A DNA stretch of 64,000 nucleotides, from assembly GCA_026874595.1 (NCBI GenBank), contig CM049306.1:64984019-65048018 (forward strand). The letters are read 5' to 3'. A program made the translations under genes and the position numbers. This document shows, piece after piece, positions 11,361-23,355 of the stretch; the stretch's first letter is position 1; every line of letters starts with the position of its first letter. The notes beneath the pieces were generated by a model. That model saw nothing but the letters and a program-made list of their open reading frames with translations, ran no database searches and was not told where the DNA came from. Source of the stretch: Sipunculus nudus. Taxonomy: Eukaryota > Annelida > Sipuncula > Golfingiida > Sipunculidae.

Positions 11361-13740
11361 TATAAAATATTATTTATATGTGAATGAACTATTTTATTCT
11401 GTAAGTATTGTTGAATTAAGTGAAAATCCTATATGTATATACACTATATTAATACAGAGATGTTGTAACTCCCATCATTCCAGCCCTAACCCCCACCCCC
11501 CCCACCCCACACCTGCCCCCCCCCCCACCACCACCACCACCACCACCAAGTCCTTGCATCTGGGGACTGGGGACATCAGTTATATTTCAACTGTATACAT
11601 TTCATAAAATAAAAAATACATATATTTAATAATTTATTTTATGTAAAATAGATCCTATATAGCAAATGTGTAAACAACTGAACTTTCAACAATTTATCAA
11701 AAAGCCAGCCAATGATCATGGTTCACATGCTTCAATTTTGACATTAGAGAATGCATGGTTTGGTCACAAAATATTATTTGCAACAATTTCTTACTCATCA
11801 ATACAAACCAATCATGTCAACCAGCCATGGCATATATTACCTTTTCCTCTTAGACTTGATCTCCATTTGATATTATTTTAGATTTTTACCTTCAAGGTCA
11901 ACTTCAGCTGAGAACAGTGACCCATGGGTCATTTGTTCCTCCTATTTACAATAAATAATCCTCTATATAGTTCATAGTGACCCATATTTATAGCACCATG
12001 TCTTGAATGTTTACATCAAGTCATTGGTTAACAGTGTGCTCGGCTGTTACATAACACCTTCACTCCTTGCTACTGCTTCTGTGAGTGTCTCGGTCAGGCA
12101 GTAATTACCAGAGAGCCTTTCTCCTCTGTCTCTTTCCCTTTCTCTCTTTCTCTGGCAGTCTAGCTCTCTTTCTCTCTCTCTTTCTCTCTTTTTCTCTCTC
12201 TCTCTCTCTCTCTCACCCCTATGCCTCCCTTCCTCCCTCCACCCCAATCTGTTGACAGGTACTATAAAACCTGATTTATTAGATATATATGTTGATGCAA
12301 TTTAGAAATGTGAATCAACTGAAATATTAACATGTATATGTTATATTCTAAATGTTAAGTTACATTTTCAAACCTGGAAAAAAATGATGTCATAAAAAAA
12401 GGAATTTATGTAAAAATTGTTCATAATTTACTGGCTCAGAAGAATGGGAATTGAAATGATTTGCTTTGTTTCTCTAGCTTTCTGCCTGTTTTAAATATTT
12501 AATAATTATGAATAAACTTTTTTTTCCTGTAAGCACTGATTAATTAAATTTTATATCCTGTATGTATATGCAAGGGTATTGTAACTCCCACCATCCCCTT
12601 CCCCCACCCCACTAAGTCCTTGCTCCTTGGCACTGTGAACAATAGTTCTGTTGCTATAGCATAAAATTTAATTATTTGAAGAAAATATATACAGAGAGAC
12701 AGAGGCATTGTAACTCCAATCATAACCCCTCCCCCCCCCCCCCCCCCCCCCCCCCTTCAAGTCCTTCCGCCTTTGGAGTGGGGACTTTATAGCAACTGTA
12801 TACATATAAAAAAATAGAAAAAAAGATTTATTAAAAAAATTAGATCTCATTAGACATGTGTAAAATGTTGAACTGTCAACAGCCTGTCAAAAGGTATCCA
12901 ATGGAAACGCATGGTCAGATCTCAAAATATTATTTGCAACATTTTCTTCAATCATATCAACCAACCATGGCCTAGATTACTTCTTTCTCTCAGACTTTAT
13001 TTACATTTCATAATATTTTGGATTTTAACCTTCTAGGTGTTTAAGTACTGTTGAATGCTCCGTTCCCTCTCTCTCTATCTCCTTTTCTCTCTACATCCAA
13101 TCCTCTTTGCTGCCCTCACTGTTCCCTTCTCCAAACCCCATCCCAATGTCAGCCTCAGTAAACAAGAACAAGATGAATCAGATATATTCATATTTTTATG
13201 TATTATATAACTATTTGTTATTTGTTACCTATGTACATGCCAGAAATTATATATATCAATATTGTGTAATATGTGGACATGGTGGGCATCTATATAATGT
13301 ACCTTGTCTTGAAGACCTAAGAGATATCATGTCATACAGTCACAATTCAGCCCCTCTACAGCATAGTTAAACATAACATTATATCTGTCAAATTGAAATC
13401 TTGCGGACTTCCATACACTAAAGATCCTTAAACAAATAGCCTTATCATCATTCTACCACTGCTAAGTGTACTGTCATTGCATTCATATTTGCTCAGACAT
13501 GTCGCTTTTTTCAACAGCTCCCAAATTAATAAAAATAAACCACTATATTTACTCCATATTAATCCATCAGTCAGGTTATTTCATACATCATTTACTCACA
13601 TATTACATTATATTCCTTTATAATAGCCCAACTTGTCCATGATATTCATAAGGTTTGTTGACTAAATATAGTATCACAATGGTGATACAATTATAGTCCA
13701 ATTACGATCAGCTGAGCCCCGTGACCCATGGGTCCCTTGT
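11361..13740 (+). repeat. Stacked D-family fragments with simple repeats
   Basis: Two D 3' ends (about 11937 and 13740, each CAGCTGAG plus GACCCATGGGTC) and D-like bodies ('acatggtcaggtcacaaaat'-type text at 11755 and 12910). Simple sequence: C-rich and ACC repeats at 11486-11550, a long CT/TTCTC polypyrimidine tract at 12110-12235, and about 30 C at 12727-12755. Glycine-, arginine- or proline-rich frames here reflect the simple repeats. The intact 'ttttagatttttaccttc' at about 11877-11894 is an unoccupied insertion site (compare 51000/52904). Confidence 0.6.
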
Positions 13741-15470
13741 TTTTATTACAAATTTATAAAACTTGTAAATAAGAAAAGATGAATCTGACAAAACTATTAA
13801 TGGAAAAAGAGCATATGCCAAAATAAAATTCTTTAATAACAGCCCGTTTTAGCTCAGTGGCTACAAAGGTCTTCTTCTCAAAAACCACTGGGCCAAATTC
13901 TTAAATCTCACACATTAATTATCCTCAGATATTGATAATTCAAGTTTGTTCAAATGGTTTTGGTTCAGTGCTTTTTGGCTGAGTTACGGGAAGCTAAACT
14001 TAGCCAGTTTGCTGTATCATCCTGTATGAGTTATATACCTTCGAAACATTTTCGACTGATGCCACTGAAGCCAGTTTGTTAAATATTTTACAAGAATTAT
14101 TCCTACAATAATTCTTATAATAATTGTTATTAATGATTCCACATGAATGATTTTTGGCTGAATTATGGAGATTGAATTGAGTCATTTTACCATATATGTT
14201 AGCTGTGTGATGCTGTTACATCTAGCCTGGCACCATTTTATCAGCATCTATTACATCATGCCACTAGACATTTAGATTTCAGGTTATATTTGGTTAATAT
14301 TGACAAGAAAGTTTTTTTAAAAGCTTTTAAAAAAATTAGATTTTTGAATTAAATTATTCATCATACAAGGCAATAATACAATCATGGATATTCAGCTCTC
14401 TGTGGCTATATAAAGACACATACTGTACGTGGATTATATATTATTGGTATCCCTACTCAACTTAATTCAAGAATTCGCCATCAATGAGATATATCTGGTT
14501 TTTTAATTTTGCATGCAGTATGCATTCATAATTATTTTACATACATTCCTGATTTCTTTTTTATAAAAAGTCAGCTGAAAAGTATTTTGTAATTGGAAAA
14601 TAAATTTCAAAGTTATTTCAAGTAGGGACCACTTTTGTGTTCAGATGGCAGCACTTGGTTTACCATTGGCAGATTGCCAGTGCCTTGATGTTGGCCATTA
14701 GCCAAGATGATGTAAGCTCTATAAATAGTTTTGGCACAGTGCCAGGATTGGAAGAAGTGCAGCCAGGTATAGATCAAGAGTTCACTCAGTGCAGTAGCTG
14801 CATTCTATTTATAGCTTTGGCAGACTGCTCATTGCATCATATTTGGCACCAAAGTTCAGCCTGAATCTATTTATAGCTTTGGCAGACTGTCAACTCTGTC
14901 AGATTATGCAACAGGTCAAGAGTTCACTCAGTGCAGCCAGGTACAGGTCAAAAGTTCACTCACTCTAGCCAGGTGCAGGTCAAGAGTTCACTCCGTGCAG
15001 TAGTTGTAGGCAGCAATTTGTCACAGGTCACTCGTGGGCAACTGCCTTACTCACCTAAACCTTGTCAGCCCAGTGCATCAAACTCTGGGGAAGTTTGATG
15101 TATTGGACTGATATTTTGACCTTTCTGTGCATCTTTGATGGTATTCTTATTTACAAAACAGGTGGTGCCACCTACATTGACTTTTGCAGTGTATGCCCCT
15201 GCTTATTTCTACAGAGGAATTTGATACATCAGCCTAAAATTGGGCATGTTTATACATATCGGGTAGCTTTATAGTGTACAAGACTGGTGGCACCACCTAC
15301 AATAATTTTTGCACAGTGTATGTGCCTGCTTATTTCTACAGAGGAATTTGATACATTAGCCTAAAATTGGGCATGTTTATACATATCGGGTAGCTTTATA
15401 GTGTACAAGACTGGTGGCACCACCTACAATAATTTTTGCACAGTGTATGTCCCTGCTTATTTTACAGGAG
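13741..15470 (+). repeat. H-family repeat, copy 1
   Basis: From about 13842 ('cccgttttagctcagtgg') to about 15470 this region is near-identical to 24060-25560 and related to 33825-35560. It contains 'gcagattgccagtgccttg', several 'tcaagagttcactcagtgc' modules of about 40 bp, and units with GGTGGCACCACC palindromes at about 15284-15430 repeated with a period near 125 bp. Non-coding. The 75-residue frame at 14637-14864 exists only because it repeats at 24849. Confidence 0.7.
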
Positions 15471-16198
15471 GGGTTTGACATATCAGTAAGACATTGGGCA
15501 TATTTCAGTTGGACGCTGACGCTGTTGCCATCTCCACATAGGTTTCCAGAGAATTCTGCCGAACAGAATTTTTATAATTCAGAATCATTATCCGTCACAT
15601 GTGAACTGCTGCGCCCTCATTTTTGGTTGACCTGTGACCTTTCCTCTCTGCCCAGCGTCCATTTGTGCATCTGTTTCCACACATAAACCCATATATCTTG
15701 GGAACTGTTGGACTGAAAAGGCTAAAGATTTTGCACAAATGTAGCATTGGAAAGCTTTATAACAAACAATTAAAATGGTGGCGCCACCTGCAACCATTTT
15801 TGCACAGCGTCCATCTTTTCATCTGCCTTGGGATAAAAAAAACACTCATATCTCTGCATTGGTTGTACGTATCCACCTGAAATTTTGCATGTGTATACAT
15901 CCTGGACAGCTTTCTTGATTTAATGACAGGTGGCACCACCTACATTCACGTTTAAGCTGCAGACATCCAAGCTCACATCTCTGGAACCGTTTGACCAGAT
16001 GGGCCAAAATTTTGCATGTGTATAGATCTCACATAGCTCTTTATCATATGCAATACTGGTGGCGCCACCTGCAACCATGTTTGCACAGTGTCCATCTGTT
16101 CATCTGCCTTTGGTTAAAATCACTCATATCTCGGCAGTGGTTTGACATATCTGCCTAAAATTATCAGGTATATACATCCTGGACAGCTTTCTTGATTT
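15471..16198 (+). repeat. B-type repeat units
   Basis: Contains the B markers 'catgtgaactgctgcgccct', 'ctgcccagcgtccatttgtg' and exact GGTGGCGCCACC at 15777 and 16058, plus GGTGGCACCACC at about 15930. It is interrupted at 16198/16199 by the start of a D element inside 'ctttcttgattttt'. Confidence 0.65.
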
Positions 16199-17075
16199 TT
16201 AGCTCAGCTGACTATAAGTCATCTGAGCTATAGTTGTGGTCCTTTGTCCATCGTCAGGCCGGCCGTCCGGGCACGTTTTAAAACTGTTGGACCTACGAAT
16301 CCAAAATTCTGCATACCATTAGATGTCCCCAAAATCTCCTACCATACCGAACATTGGGTCATTAGAACTTCGTTCCTTCGAGATATTAAGAAAAAACCTC
16401 CGTTTTCCATAAAAAAGCCATTGTTACACTTCAAGGCTGCCTAATATCAAAATCACTGATCTTTTTTTGATCATATTTAGTATTCATATTCTTCCATACA
16501 TTTTCTGTGCACAAACCAAAAATTAGGTCAGTATTGGATATTATTTTTAAGGTATGGGCCAAAATAATGTATTTTTTTAAAAATCAGGAAATATATTTGC
16601 TCACTTAACATGAGAATTGCTGAAGCTGAAGACTTTTTTTCAGGAATATTACTTTATTTAATCAAGATTCAATTGTTTACTGAAAATTAGATCCGAAATT
16701 TGCAAATTTTTCAAGTTATTAGCATAAATAAAAAATCAATACCTTAAATTTTGTCCAGTTTTGGCAATGGCACGTTTTTTCCCTGTTAGCACTGTTGATT
16801 TAATTTTCACAGCATATATACATAAGGATTTAATCTTTTAAAATCTGAAATTTCAAGGGAATTGTTTGAAAAGAGAAGCTTTTATTCAGTTTTTTATACA
16901 CCATGTCAAGTGTTGTTTACATCTAGCCCACCTAGTAGTACAGCCTTCACCTGCATTATGTAACCCACCCCAGGCAGCTTGGCCACTACTAGCAGGCTTT
17001 CCCTCTGCCCTGCACTCCCCCCCCCCCCCCAGCTGGTGCATAAACTAGATGACTGTTATGATTTTGTGTATTTTA
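16199..17075 (+). mobile_element. D-family element, 5' part, interrupted by TAT copy 1
   Basis: Starts TTTTTAGCTCAGCTGAC with a near-perfect terminal hairpin (AGCTCAG...CTGAGCT), then GTCC-rich sequence and the D body ('aatccaaaattctgcatacc'). It ends in a C-rich run (17021-17030) and 'gtgtatttta', directly before the TAT 5' end at 17076. No D 3' terminus follows the TAT element, so this copy is truncated or rearranged. Confidence 0.6.
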
Positions 17076-19953
17076 TTGTATCCCTAGACAAAGTCGGGGG
17101 ATACTATGTTTTCATACAGGTCCCGCCGCCGCCGCATATAAATCTTGTTGGCGCGATAACCCAAAAAATATTTCACGGAACTTTACCAAACTTGGTATAT
17201 GTATAGATATGGGTAAGAGGACGACGCCTATTTAAAATGAGGTCATAACCTTTACTAGGAGAGTGTCCTTGACCTTGAATAGGTCCAATTTTGGAGAAAA
17301 TCACACAAATTTAATATCTCAAGAAATCTTGCATGGATTTATCCCAAAATCAAGTTGATGGAAGATCATGGATAGGGTTGTCATGTTCCAGAAACTGGTG
17401 GCGCCACCTATTATTCTTTACTTGTTTTCATACCGTTTAATACCCCCAAAATTGCCACCTTACAGTACTGTGAGCATTATAAGTCAAAAACTAATGGACA
17501 GATTTCTTTTATATTATGCATATACATAGGTATGGGTTATGGGATGATGTTTATTTAAATTGGGGTCATGACCTTTCCTATGATAGTGGCCTTGACCTTG
17601 AATATTGCCATATATGGTGAAAATCACACACCTCTTATGATATCTCCAGTGTTGATAGCCATATGGATTTCAAACATGACTTATGTATGGCCCACCACTA
17701 AAGTAAGAACCCAATAGGTTCTAGGGTCATGAGGTCAAAGGTCAAGGTCACTGGACTGGCATTTTAAAATATACTGTGGATGCATTTTAAGCCAAACTTT
17801 CATCCCAGGTCTTCCATCTTAAATATATAGCTCACTTGCCAATAGTGGATGATCCATATAAATTTTGGGGTCACAAGGTCAAAGGTCAAGGCCACAGGAG
17901 CTATCTGTCCAAAAATTAGTTTCTGGATGATAATTCCTTCTTTTATTGATGTATGGATTTCAAACTTGACTTGTATTTGACCCATTGGAAAAGCAAGACC
18001 TGAATTGATTTTGGGGTCATGAGGTCAAAGGTCAAGGTCACAGGAAACCTCTTTAAAAAGGTTGTGGATGCAATTTCAGCCAAAAAAATCATCTGAGATC
18101 TTTCACCTTGCACATATAGTTCACCTGCCAAGAGTGGAAGACCCCTATCAATTTTGAGGTCACAAGGTCAAAGGCGAAGGTCACAGGAGCCATCTGTCCA
18201 AAAATTAGTTCCTGGATGATAATTCCTGCTTTTATTGATGTATGGATTTCAAACTGGACTTGTATATGTCCAGTTGGAAAAGCAAGACCTGAATTGATAT
18301 TGGGGTCATGAGGTCAAAGGTCAAGGTCACAGGACACATCTTTAAAAAGATGTGGATGCATTTTCAGCCAAACATTTCATCTCAGATCTTTCATCTTGCA
18401 CATATAGTTCACCTGTCAAGAGAGGAAGAACCCTATCAATTTTGAGGTCACAAGGTCAAAGGTGAAGGTCACAGGAGCCATCTGTCCAAAAATTAGTTTC
18501 TGGATGATAATTCCTTCTTTTATTGATGTATGGATTTCAAACTTGACTTGTATTTGACCCATTGGAAAAGCAAGACCTGAATTGATTTTGGGGTCATGAG
18601 GTCAAAGGTCAAGGTCACAGGAAACCTCTTTATAAAGATTGTGGATGCATTTTCAGCCAAACAATTCATCTCAGATCTTTCATCTTGCACATATAATTCA
18701 CCTGCCAAGAGTGGAAAACCCTTATCAATTTTGAGGTCAAAGGTGAAGGTCACAGGAGCCATCTGTCCAAAAATTAGTTCCTAGATGATAATTCCTGCTT
18801 TTATTGATGTATGGATTTCAAACTTGACTTGTATATGTCCCATTGGAAAAGCAAGACCAAAATTGATTTTGGGGTCATGAGGTCAAAGGTCAAGGTCACA
18901 GGACACATCTTTAAAAAGATGTGGATGCATTTTCAGCCAAACATTTCATCTCAGATCTTTCATCTTGCACATATAGTTCACCTGTCAAGAGAGGAAGAAC
19001 CCTATCAATTTTGAGAGCACAAGGTCAAAGGTGAAGGTCACAGGAGCCATCTGTCCAAAAATTAGTTTCTGGATGATAATTCCTTCTTTTATTGAGGTAT
19101 GGATTTCAAACTTGACTTGTATTTGACCCATTGGAAAAGCAAGACCTGAATTGATTTTGGGGTCATGAGGCCAAAGGTCAAGGTCACAGGAAACCTCTTT
19201 ATAAAGATTGTGGATGCATTTTCAGCCAAACAATTCATCTCAGATCTTTCATCTTGCACATATAATTCACCTGCCAAGAGTGGAAAACCCTTATCAATTT
19301 TGAGGTCAAAGGTGAAGGTCACAGGAGCCATCTGTCCAAAAATTAGTTCCTGGATGATAATTCCTGCTTTTATTGATGTATGGATTTCAAACTTGACTTG
19401 TATATGTCCCATTGGAAAAGCAAGACCAAAATTGATTTTGGGGTCATGAGGTCAAAGGTCAAGGTCACAGGACACATCTTTAAAAAGATGTGGATGCATT
19501 TTCAGCCAAACAATTCATCTCAGATCTTTCATCTTGCACATATAGTTCTCCTGCCAAGAGAGGAAGAACACTATCAATTTTGAGGTCACAAGGTCAAAGG
19601 TGAAGGTCACAGGAGCCACCTGTCAAAAAAAATAGTTTCTGGATGATAATTCCTGCTTTATTGATGTATAGATTTCAAACTTGACTTGCATATGTCCAAT
19701 TGGAATAGCAAGACCCAAATTGATTTTGGGGTCATGAGGTCAAAGGTCAAGGTCACAGGACACATCTTTAAAACAATCAAGGTCACAGGACCAACATCTT
19801 CAACAAGATTGTGGATTGTTAGATGGAAGAAACAATAAATATGCCAAGTGTCAGTATATACTGCCAAAATTGGGGGTCTGTTCTTAAAGGGGGGGGGGGG
19901 GCCTACTATGTCTGGGGATACTCTGGCACCTGCGGTGCCAAGAAATGTCTAGT
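17076..19953 (+). mobile_element. TAT-family Helitron-like element, copy 1 (2.9 kb)
   Basis: 5' end TTGTATCCCTAGACAAAG with an internal fold-back to GGGGGATAC. The 3' end holds the inverted counterpart (tatgtctggggatact), then the hairpin GGCACCTGCGGTGCC, nine bases, and terminal CTAG. A left-flank A and right-flank T match an A|T insertion. The body contains one GGTGGCGCCACC (17397) and a long tandem array rich in AGGTCA half-sites (annotated separately). No open coding region, so non-autonomous. A 3' hairpin about 9-12 bases before CTRR is the canonical Helitron end; the 5' TT is atypical. Confidence 0.75.
17700..19800 (+). repeat. 281-289 bp tandem array with nuclear-receptor-like half-sites
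   Basis: Each unit carries AGGTCAAAGGTCAAGGTCAC once and a variant AGGTCAAAGGTGAAGGTCAC about 135-150 bp later. Main-type sites start at 17732, 18022, 18311, 18599, 18880, 19168 (one change), 19449 and 19737. Variant sites start at about 17876, 18165, 18452, 18735, 19022, 19303 and 19591. Spacing of main sites is mostly 281-289 bp. A 569 bp two-unit block is duplicated almost perfectly (18520-19088 against 19089-19657). Long minus-strand frames across the array are repeat artefacts. Confidence 0.9.
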
Positions 19954-20515
19954 TTTATTCTTGGCTATGCTACATTTTAGATTTTGTATTGTACCACCAG
20001 GGTTACAATTATTAGAGTGCACATTTAATTGTGTCCACAAAGTGATGTATTGCTATGAAAGTGTGGATGTTCATCAGATAAGTAATGCTTTACTTCAGAA
20101 GAGTAGAACTTCACCAGGTGTGAAATTGACTATTAATTCCAGTAATTAATTAAAGCTGAAATGGTAATTAGCATAATGATATTGTTTTCCCTCATTCAAC
20201 CAACAGTGTGTATACTTTATTTGAAAAGATGATTTTATTTTATCAAATTTACTGAATCTTTTATTTTATTTCGGTGAATAAAATTAAGCATGTACTGAAA
20301 ACTTCAATGTGCAAAACTTATAGGGATTCAAGGAATAATCTTGTAGATGCCATGTTGTTGCATTATTTTCTTTTAAATTCAGTTTAAACATTTGATTTAA
20401 AAATTATAAAATATATGTGTATGCATAATATGACCCAATATGAGCTACACTCTGGATATAAAATGATTGTAACTTAGAATTCTAATAGTTTAACTTATAT
20501 TTTCAGTTTTTAGCT
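19954..20515. other. Low-repeat intronic sequence
   Basis: AT-rich sequence with no element terminus, palindrome unit or gene recognised. A 108-residue frame starting inside the TAT end (19823) runs into this region but has no domain features and no homologous frame elsewhere in the window. Confidence 0.35.
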
Positions 20516-21660
20516 CAATTATCTGAACAACTAATGCAGTGATTACCATGATTTTTTGCATGGATATTGATCATGGAGTGTTTCATCATTTTGCAGTCTG
20601 GTGGCCCAACCTGTATTTTTTCTATTTTTACGAATTTTTTTCTCTATTTTTGAGACCTCTTAAGATGTGGTCATCTGTTAACAGGGCACAAATCGTAATG
20701 ACTGGACCTAGAATCTTCTCACTTGACCTGCTGGGAGGCCCATGAAAAGTCTCTGTGGAAACCTGAAATAAGGTCTCTGTTACTTATAACCTCTGAGCTA
20801 TGGGGTTCTGAAGTACCCCCCAGAATAATGGAAAATTTGATACAAAAGCTCAAGTATCTGAACAACTATTGTATTAATCACCATGATTCTTTGCATGGAT
20901 ATTGATCATGGAAAGTTTCATCAGTTTCTGCAGTCTGGTGGCGCCACCTGTATTTTTTTCTATTTTTACAATGTTTTTCTCTATTTTTGAGACCTTAAGA
21001 TGTGGTCATCTGTTAACAGGGCACAAATCATAATGACTGGACCTATAATCTTCTCTCTTTACATGCAGGGAGGCCCATAAAAAAGTCTCTGTGGAAACCT
21101 GAAATTAGGTCTCTGTTACCCATAACCTCTGAGCTATGGGCCTCCGAAGTACCCCCAGATTTATGGAAAATTTGATACAAAAGCTCAAGTATCTGAACAA
21201 CTATTGCATTGATCACCATGATTTTTTCCATGGATATTGATCATGAAACGTTTCATCAGTTTATGCAGTCTGGTGGCGCCATCTGTACTTTTTAAAAAAA
21301 AAAAATGTTTTTCTCTATTTTTGAGACCTTAATATGCGGTCATTTGTTAACAGGGCACAAATTATAACGACTCAACCTAGAATCTTCTCTGTTAACATGC
21401 AGGGAGGCCCATAAAAAGTCTCCTTGGAAACCTGAAATTAGGTCTCTGTTACCCATAAATTCTGAGCTATGGGGCTCCAAAGTACCCCCCCCCCAGAATA
21501 ATGCAAAATTTGATACAAAAGCTCAAGTATCTGAATACCTAATGTACTGATGGCCATGATTTTTTGCATGCATATTGATCATGGAGTGTTTCATCAGTTC
21601 CTGCAGACTGGTGGCGCCACCTGTATTTTTTCCAATTTTTTTAAAAATTTTTTTCTCTTT
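20516..21660 (+). repeat. A-type tandem array
   Basis: Units of about 320-350 bp with the same landmarks as 10051-11260. Palindromes are at about 20598 (GGTGGCCCAACC, decayed), 20937 (exact), 21272 (one change) and 21610 (exact). A C-run of variable length lies in 'agtacccccc' at 21480-21492. It is ended by a D 5' end at about 21661. Confidence 0.85.
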
Positions 21661-22020
21661 TGCAGCTCAGCTGACTATAAGTCATCCGAGCTATAGTCGT
21701 GGTCCATTGTCCGTTGTCTGTCCGTCCGTCCGTCCGTCCGTCCATAGATGTGGCACGTTTTGAAACCGTACGACCTAGGAATCCAAAATTCAGCATAATG
21801 TTAGATGTCCCCAAGATCTCCTACCAAGCCGAAAACTGGGTCTTTGCGACTTTGTTCCTTTGAGAAATTAAGGAAAAACCTCAATTTTTTACTAAAAACC
21901 TATTTTCACACTTCAGGACTGCCTAATTTCATAAACCACTTTCCTTCATATTTACCATAAATATTCCGCTATATAGTTCCTATGTACATGCCAGAAATCT
22001 GTTAAGTATAAATTCTTTAA
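21661..22020 (+). repeat. D-family 5' end fragment
   Basis: AGCTCAGCTGACTATAAG hairpin, CCGTCCGTCC microsatellite (21717-21742) and D body, interrupted at 22021 by the SINE palindrome. The D sequence resumes after 22503 with 'ctttaagttatgggccc'. Confidence 0.65.
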
Positions 22021-22055
22021 GATATAGAACAAGAATACACAGAAAAAGTCGGATC

Positions 22056-22126
22056 ACCCCGTATGGGAATCGAACCCATGACCCTCCGATTGCCGGTCGT
22101 CTGCTCTACCACTGAGCTAACAGGGA
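22056..22126 (-). pseudogene. tRNA-like head of SINE (left arm)
   Basis: Exact reverse complement of 22357-22427, on the minus strand, in the left arm of the palindrome. Same defects in the anticodon arm. Confidence 0.6.
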
Positions 22127-22356
22127 TCCCCAACTTCCTCTGTGTATCAGCACACTTTCATAGGAACCAGCGAAGTGACGTCACTACTGTGACTGGTATG
22201 ATACATACTACATGTGTCGACACGGCGATCAGTTTATCACTGCTACATGCAAAGTCGCCGTGTCGACACATGTAGTATGTATCATACCAGTCACAGTAGT
22301 GACGTCACTTCGCTGGTTCCTATGAAAGTGTGCTGATACACAGAGGAAGTTGGGGA

Positions 22357-22427
22357 TCCCTGTTAGCTCAGTGGTAGAGCAGACGACCGGCAATCGGAGG
22401 GTCATGGGTTCGATTCCCATACGGGGT
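22357..22427 (+). pseudogene. tRNA-like head of SINE (right arm)
   Basis: Cloverleaf-like: acceptor TCCCTGT pairs with ACGGGGT at six of seven positions (first pair T-T), D stem GCTC/GAGC, T arm ATGGG-TTCGATT-CCCAT perfect. The anticodon arm pairs only three bases (CGA/TCG) around a loop CCGGCAA, so the would-be anticodon is GGC and position 33 is C rather than T. A functional tRNA is unlikely; a SINE promoter head fits better. A T5 run follows at 22436-22440, a possible pol III terminator. Confidence 0.6.
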
Positions 22428-22517
22428 GATCCGACTTTTTCTGTGTATTCTTGTTCTATATCTCCATGAGATGGACCAGCATGGCCATTTAACATCTTTC
22501 TATATAAATTCTTTAAG

Positions 22518-23355
22518 TTATGGGCCCAAACATAATGGACTTTGTAAAAAATCAGAAAAAATATTTACTCACATAACATGAAAAATTTTGAACCTTAGCA
22601 GTTATTAGCATTAAAATAAAATCAGTACCTTAAATTTTGCCCAAATTTGACCATGGCACATTTTTAGCTCAGCTGACTGTATGTCATCTGAGCTATAGTG
22701 ATCACACTTTGTCTGTCAGCCGTCCTGCCATCCGGCCGTCCTGCCATTAGCAAGGCACAAATCGTAACCACTTGACCTGGAATCTTCTAACTTTACATCC
22801 ATGAAAAATCTCCTTGGAAACCTGGAATTAGGTCTCTGTTACCCATATTCTTCAAGCTATGGGGCTCCGAAGTACCCCCCAGAATAATGAAAAATTTGAT
22901 ACAAAAGCTTAAATATCTGAACAATTATTGCATTGATCATCATGATTCTTTGCATGGATATGGATCATGGAGTGTTTCATCAGTTTCTGCAGACTGTTGG
23001 AGCCACCTGTATTTTTTTAATTTTTTTTTTTACGATATTTTTTCTCTATTTTTGAGACCTCAAAAAATGCCATCATCTGTTAACAGGGCACAAATCCTAA
23101 CAGCTGGACCTGGAATCTTCTCACTTTACATCCAGAGAGGTCCATGAAAAGTCTTCTTGAAAACCTGGAATTAGGTCTCTGTTACCCATATCCTTCAAGC
23201 TATTGGGCTCCGAATTACCCCCGAGAATAATAAAAAATTTGACACAAAAGCTCAAATATCTGAACAACTAATGCATTGATCACCATGATTCTTTGCATGG
23301 ATATTGATCTTGCAGTGTTTCATCAGTTTCTGCAGACTGGTGGCGCCACCTGTAT
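22518..23355 (+). repeat. D-family remnant, then new D 5' end with A-type units
   Basis: 22518-22660 completes the D body interrupted by the SINE. At about 22662 a new D element starts (TTTTTAGCTCAGCTGAC) and runs into two or three A-type units ('tttctgcagactg' at about 22982 and 23325). An exact GGTGGCGCCACC lies at 23339. It is ended by an E-family start at about 23360, so no D 3' end is present. Confidence 0.65.

Larger units (their letters stand above)
22007..22517 (+). mobile_element. Inverted tRNA-derived SINE pair (perfect palindrome) with target-site duplication
   Basis: Two arms of 208 bp (22021-22228 and 22255-22462) are exact reverse complements around a 26 bp loop. Each arm contains a tRNA-like unit with a perfect pol III A box (TAGCTCAGTGG, right arm 22364-22374) and B box (GGTTCGATTCC, 22407-22417). 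The right copy continues about 40 bp to a 3' tail. The whole insertion is flanked by the 15 bp direct repeat TATAAATTCTTTAAG (22007-22021 and 22503-22517), typical of LINE-mediated retrotransposition. The interrupted sequence is a D element whose uninterrupted text 'tttaagttatgggcccaaa' occurs in other copies. Confidence 0.75.

Noticed and set aside
12047-12247. Arg/Glu-rich minus-strand frame
   Set aside because: It is the translation of a CT/TTCTC simple repeat.
13842-13870. tRNA A box (TAGCTCAGTGG) at the start of the H family, suggesting a SINE
   Set aside because: No matching B box at the right distance and the repeat is over 1.4 kb long; the match is probably coincidental or a very old remnant.
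18520-19583. Several overlapping 60-107 residue frames on both strands sharing sequences such as RSKVKVTG and FPVTLTFDL
   Set aside because: They repeat because the 281-289 bp DNA unit repeats. Frames occur on both strands, lack splice or initiation context, and are broken at each unit edge.
22357-22427. Functional tRNA gene (anticodon GGC)
   Set aside because: Only three base pairs in the anticodon stem, C instead of T at position 33, first acceptor pair mismatched, and located inside a mobile palindrome with a target duplication.
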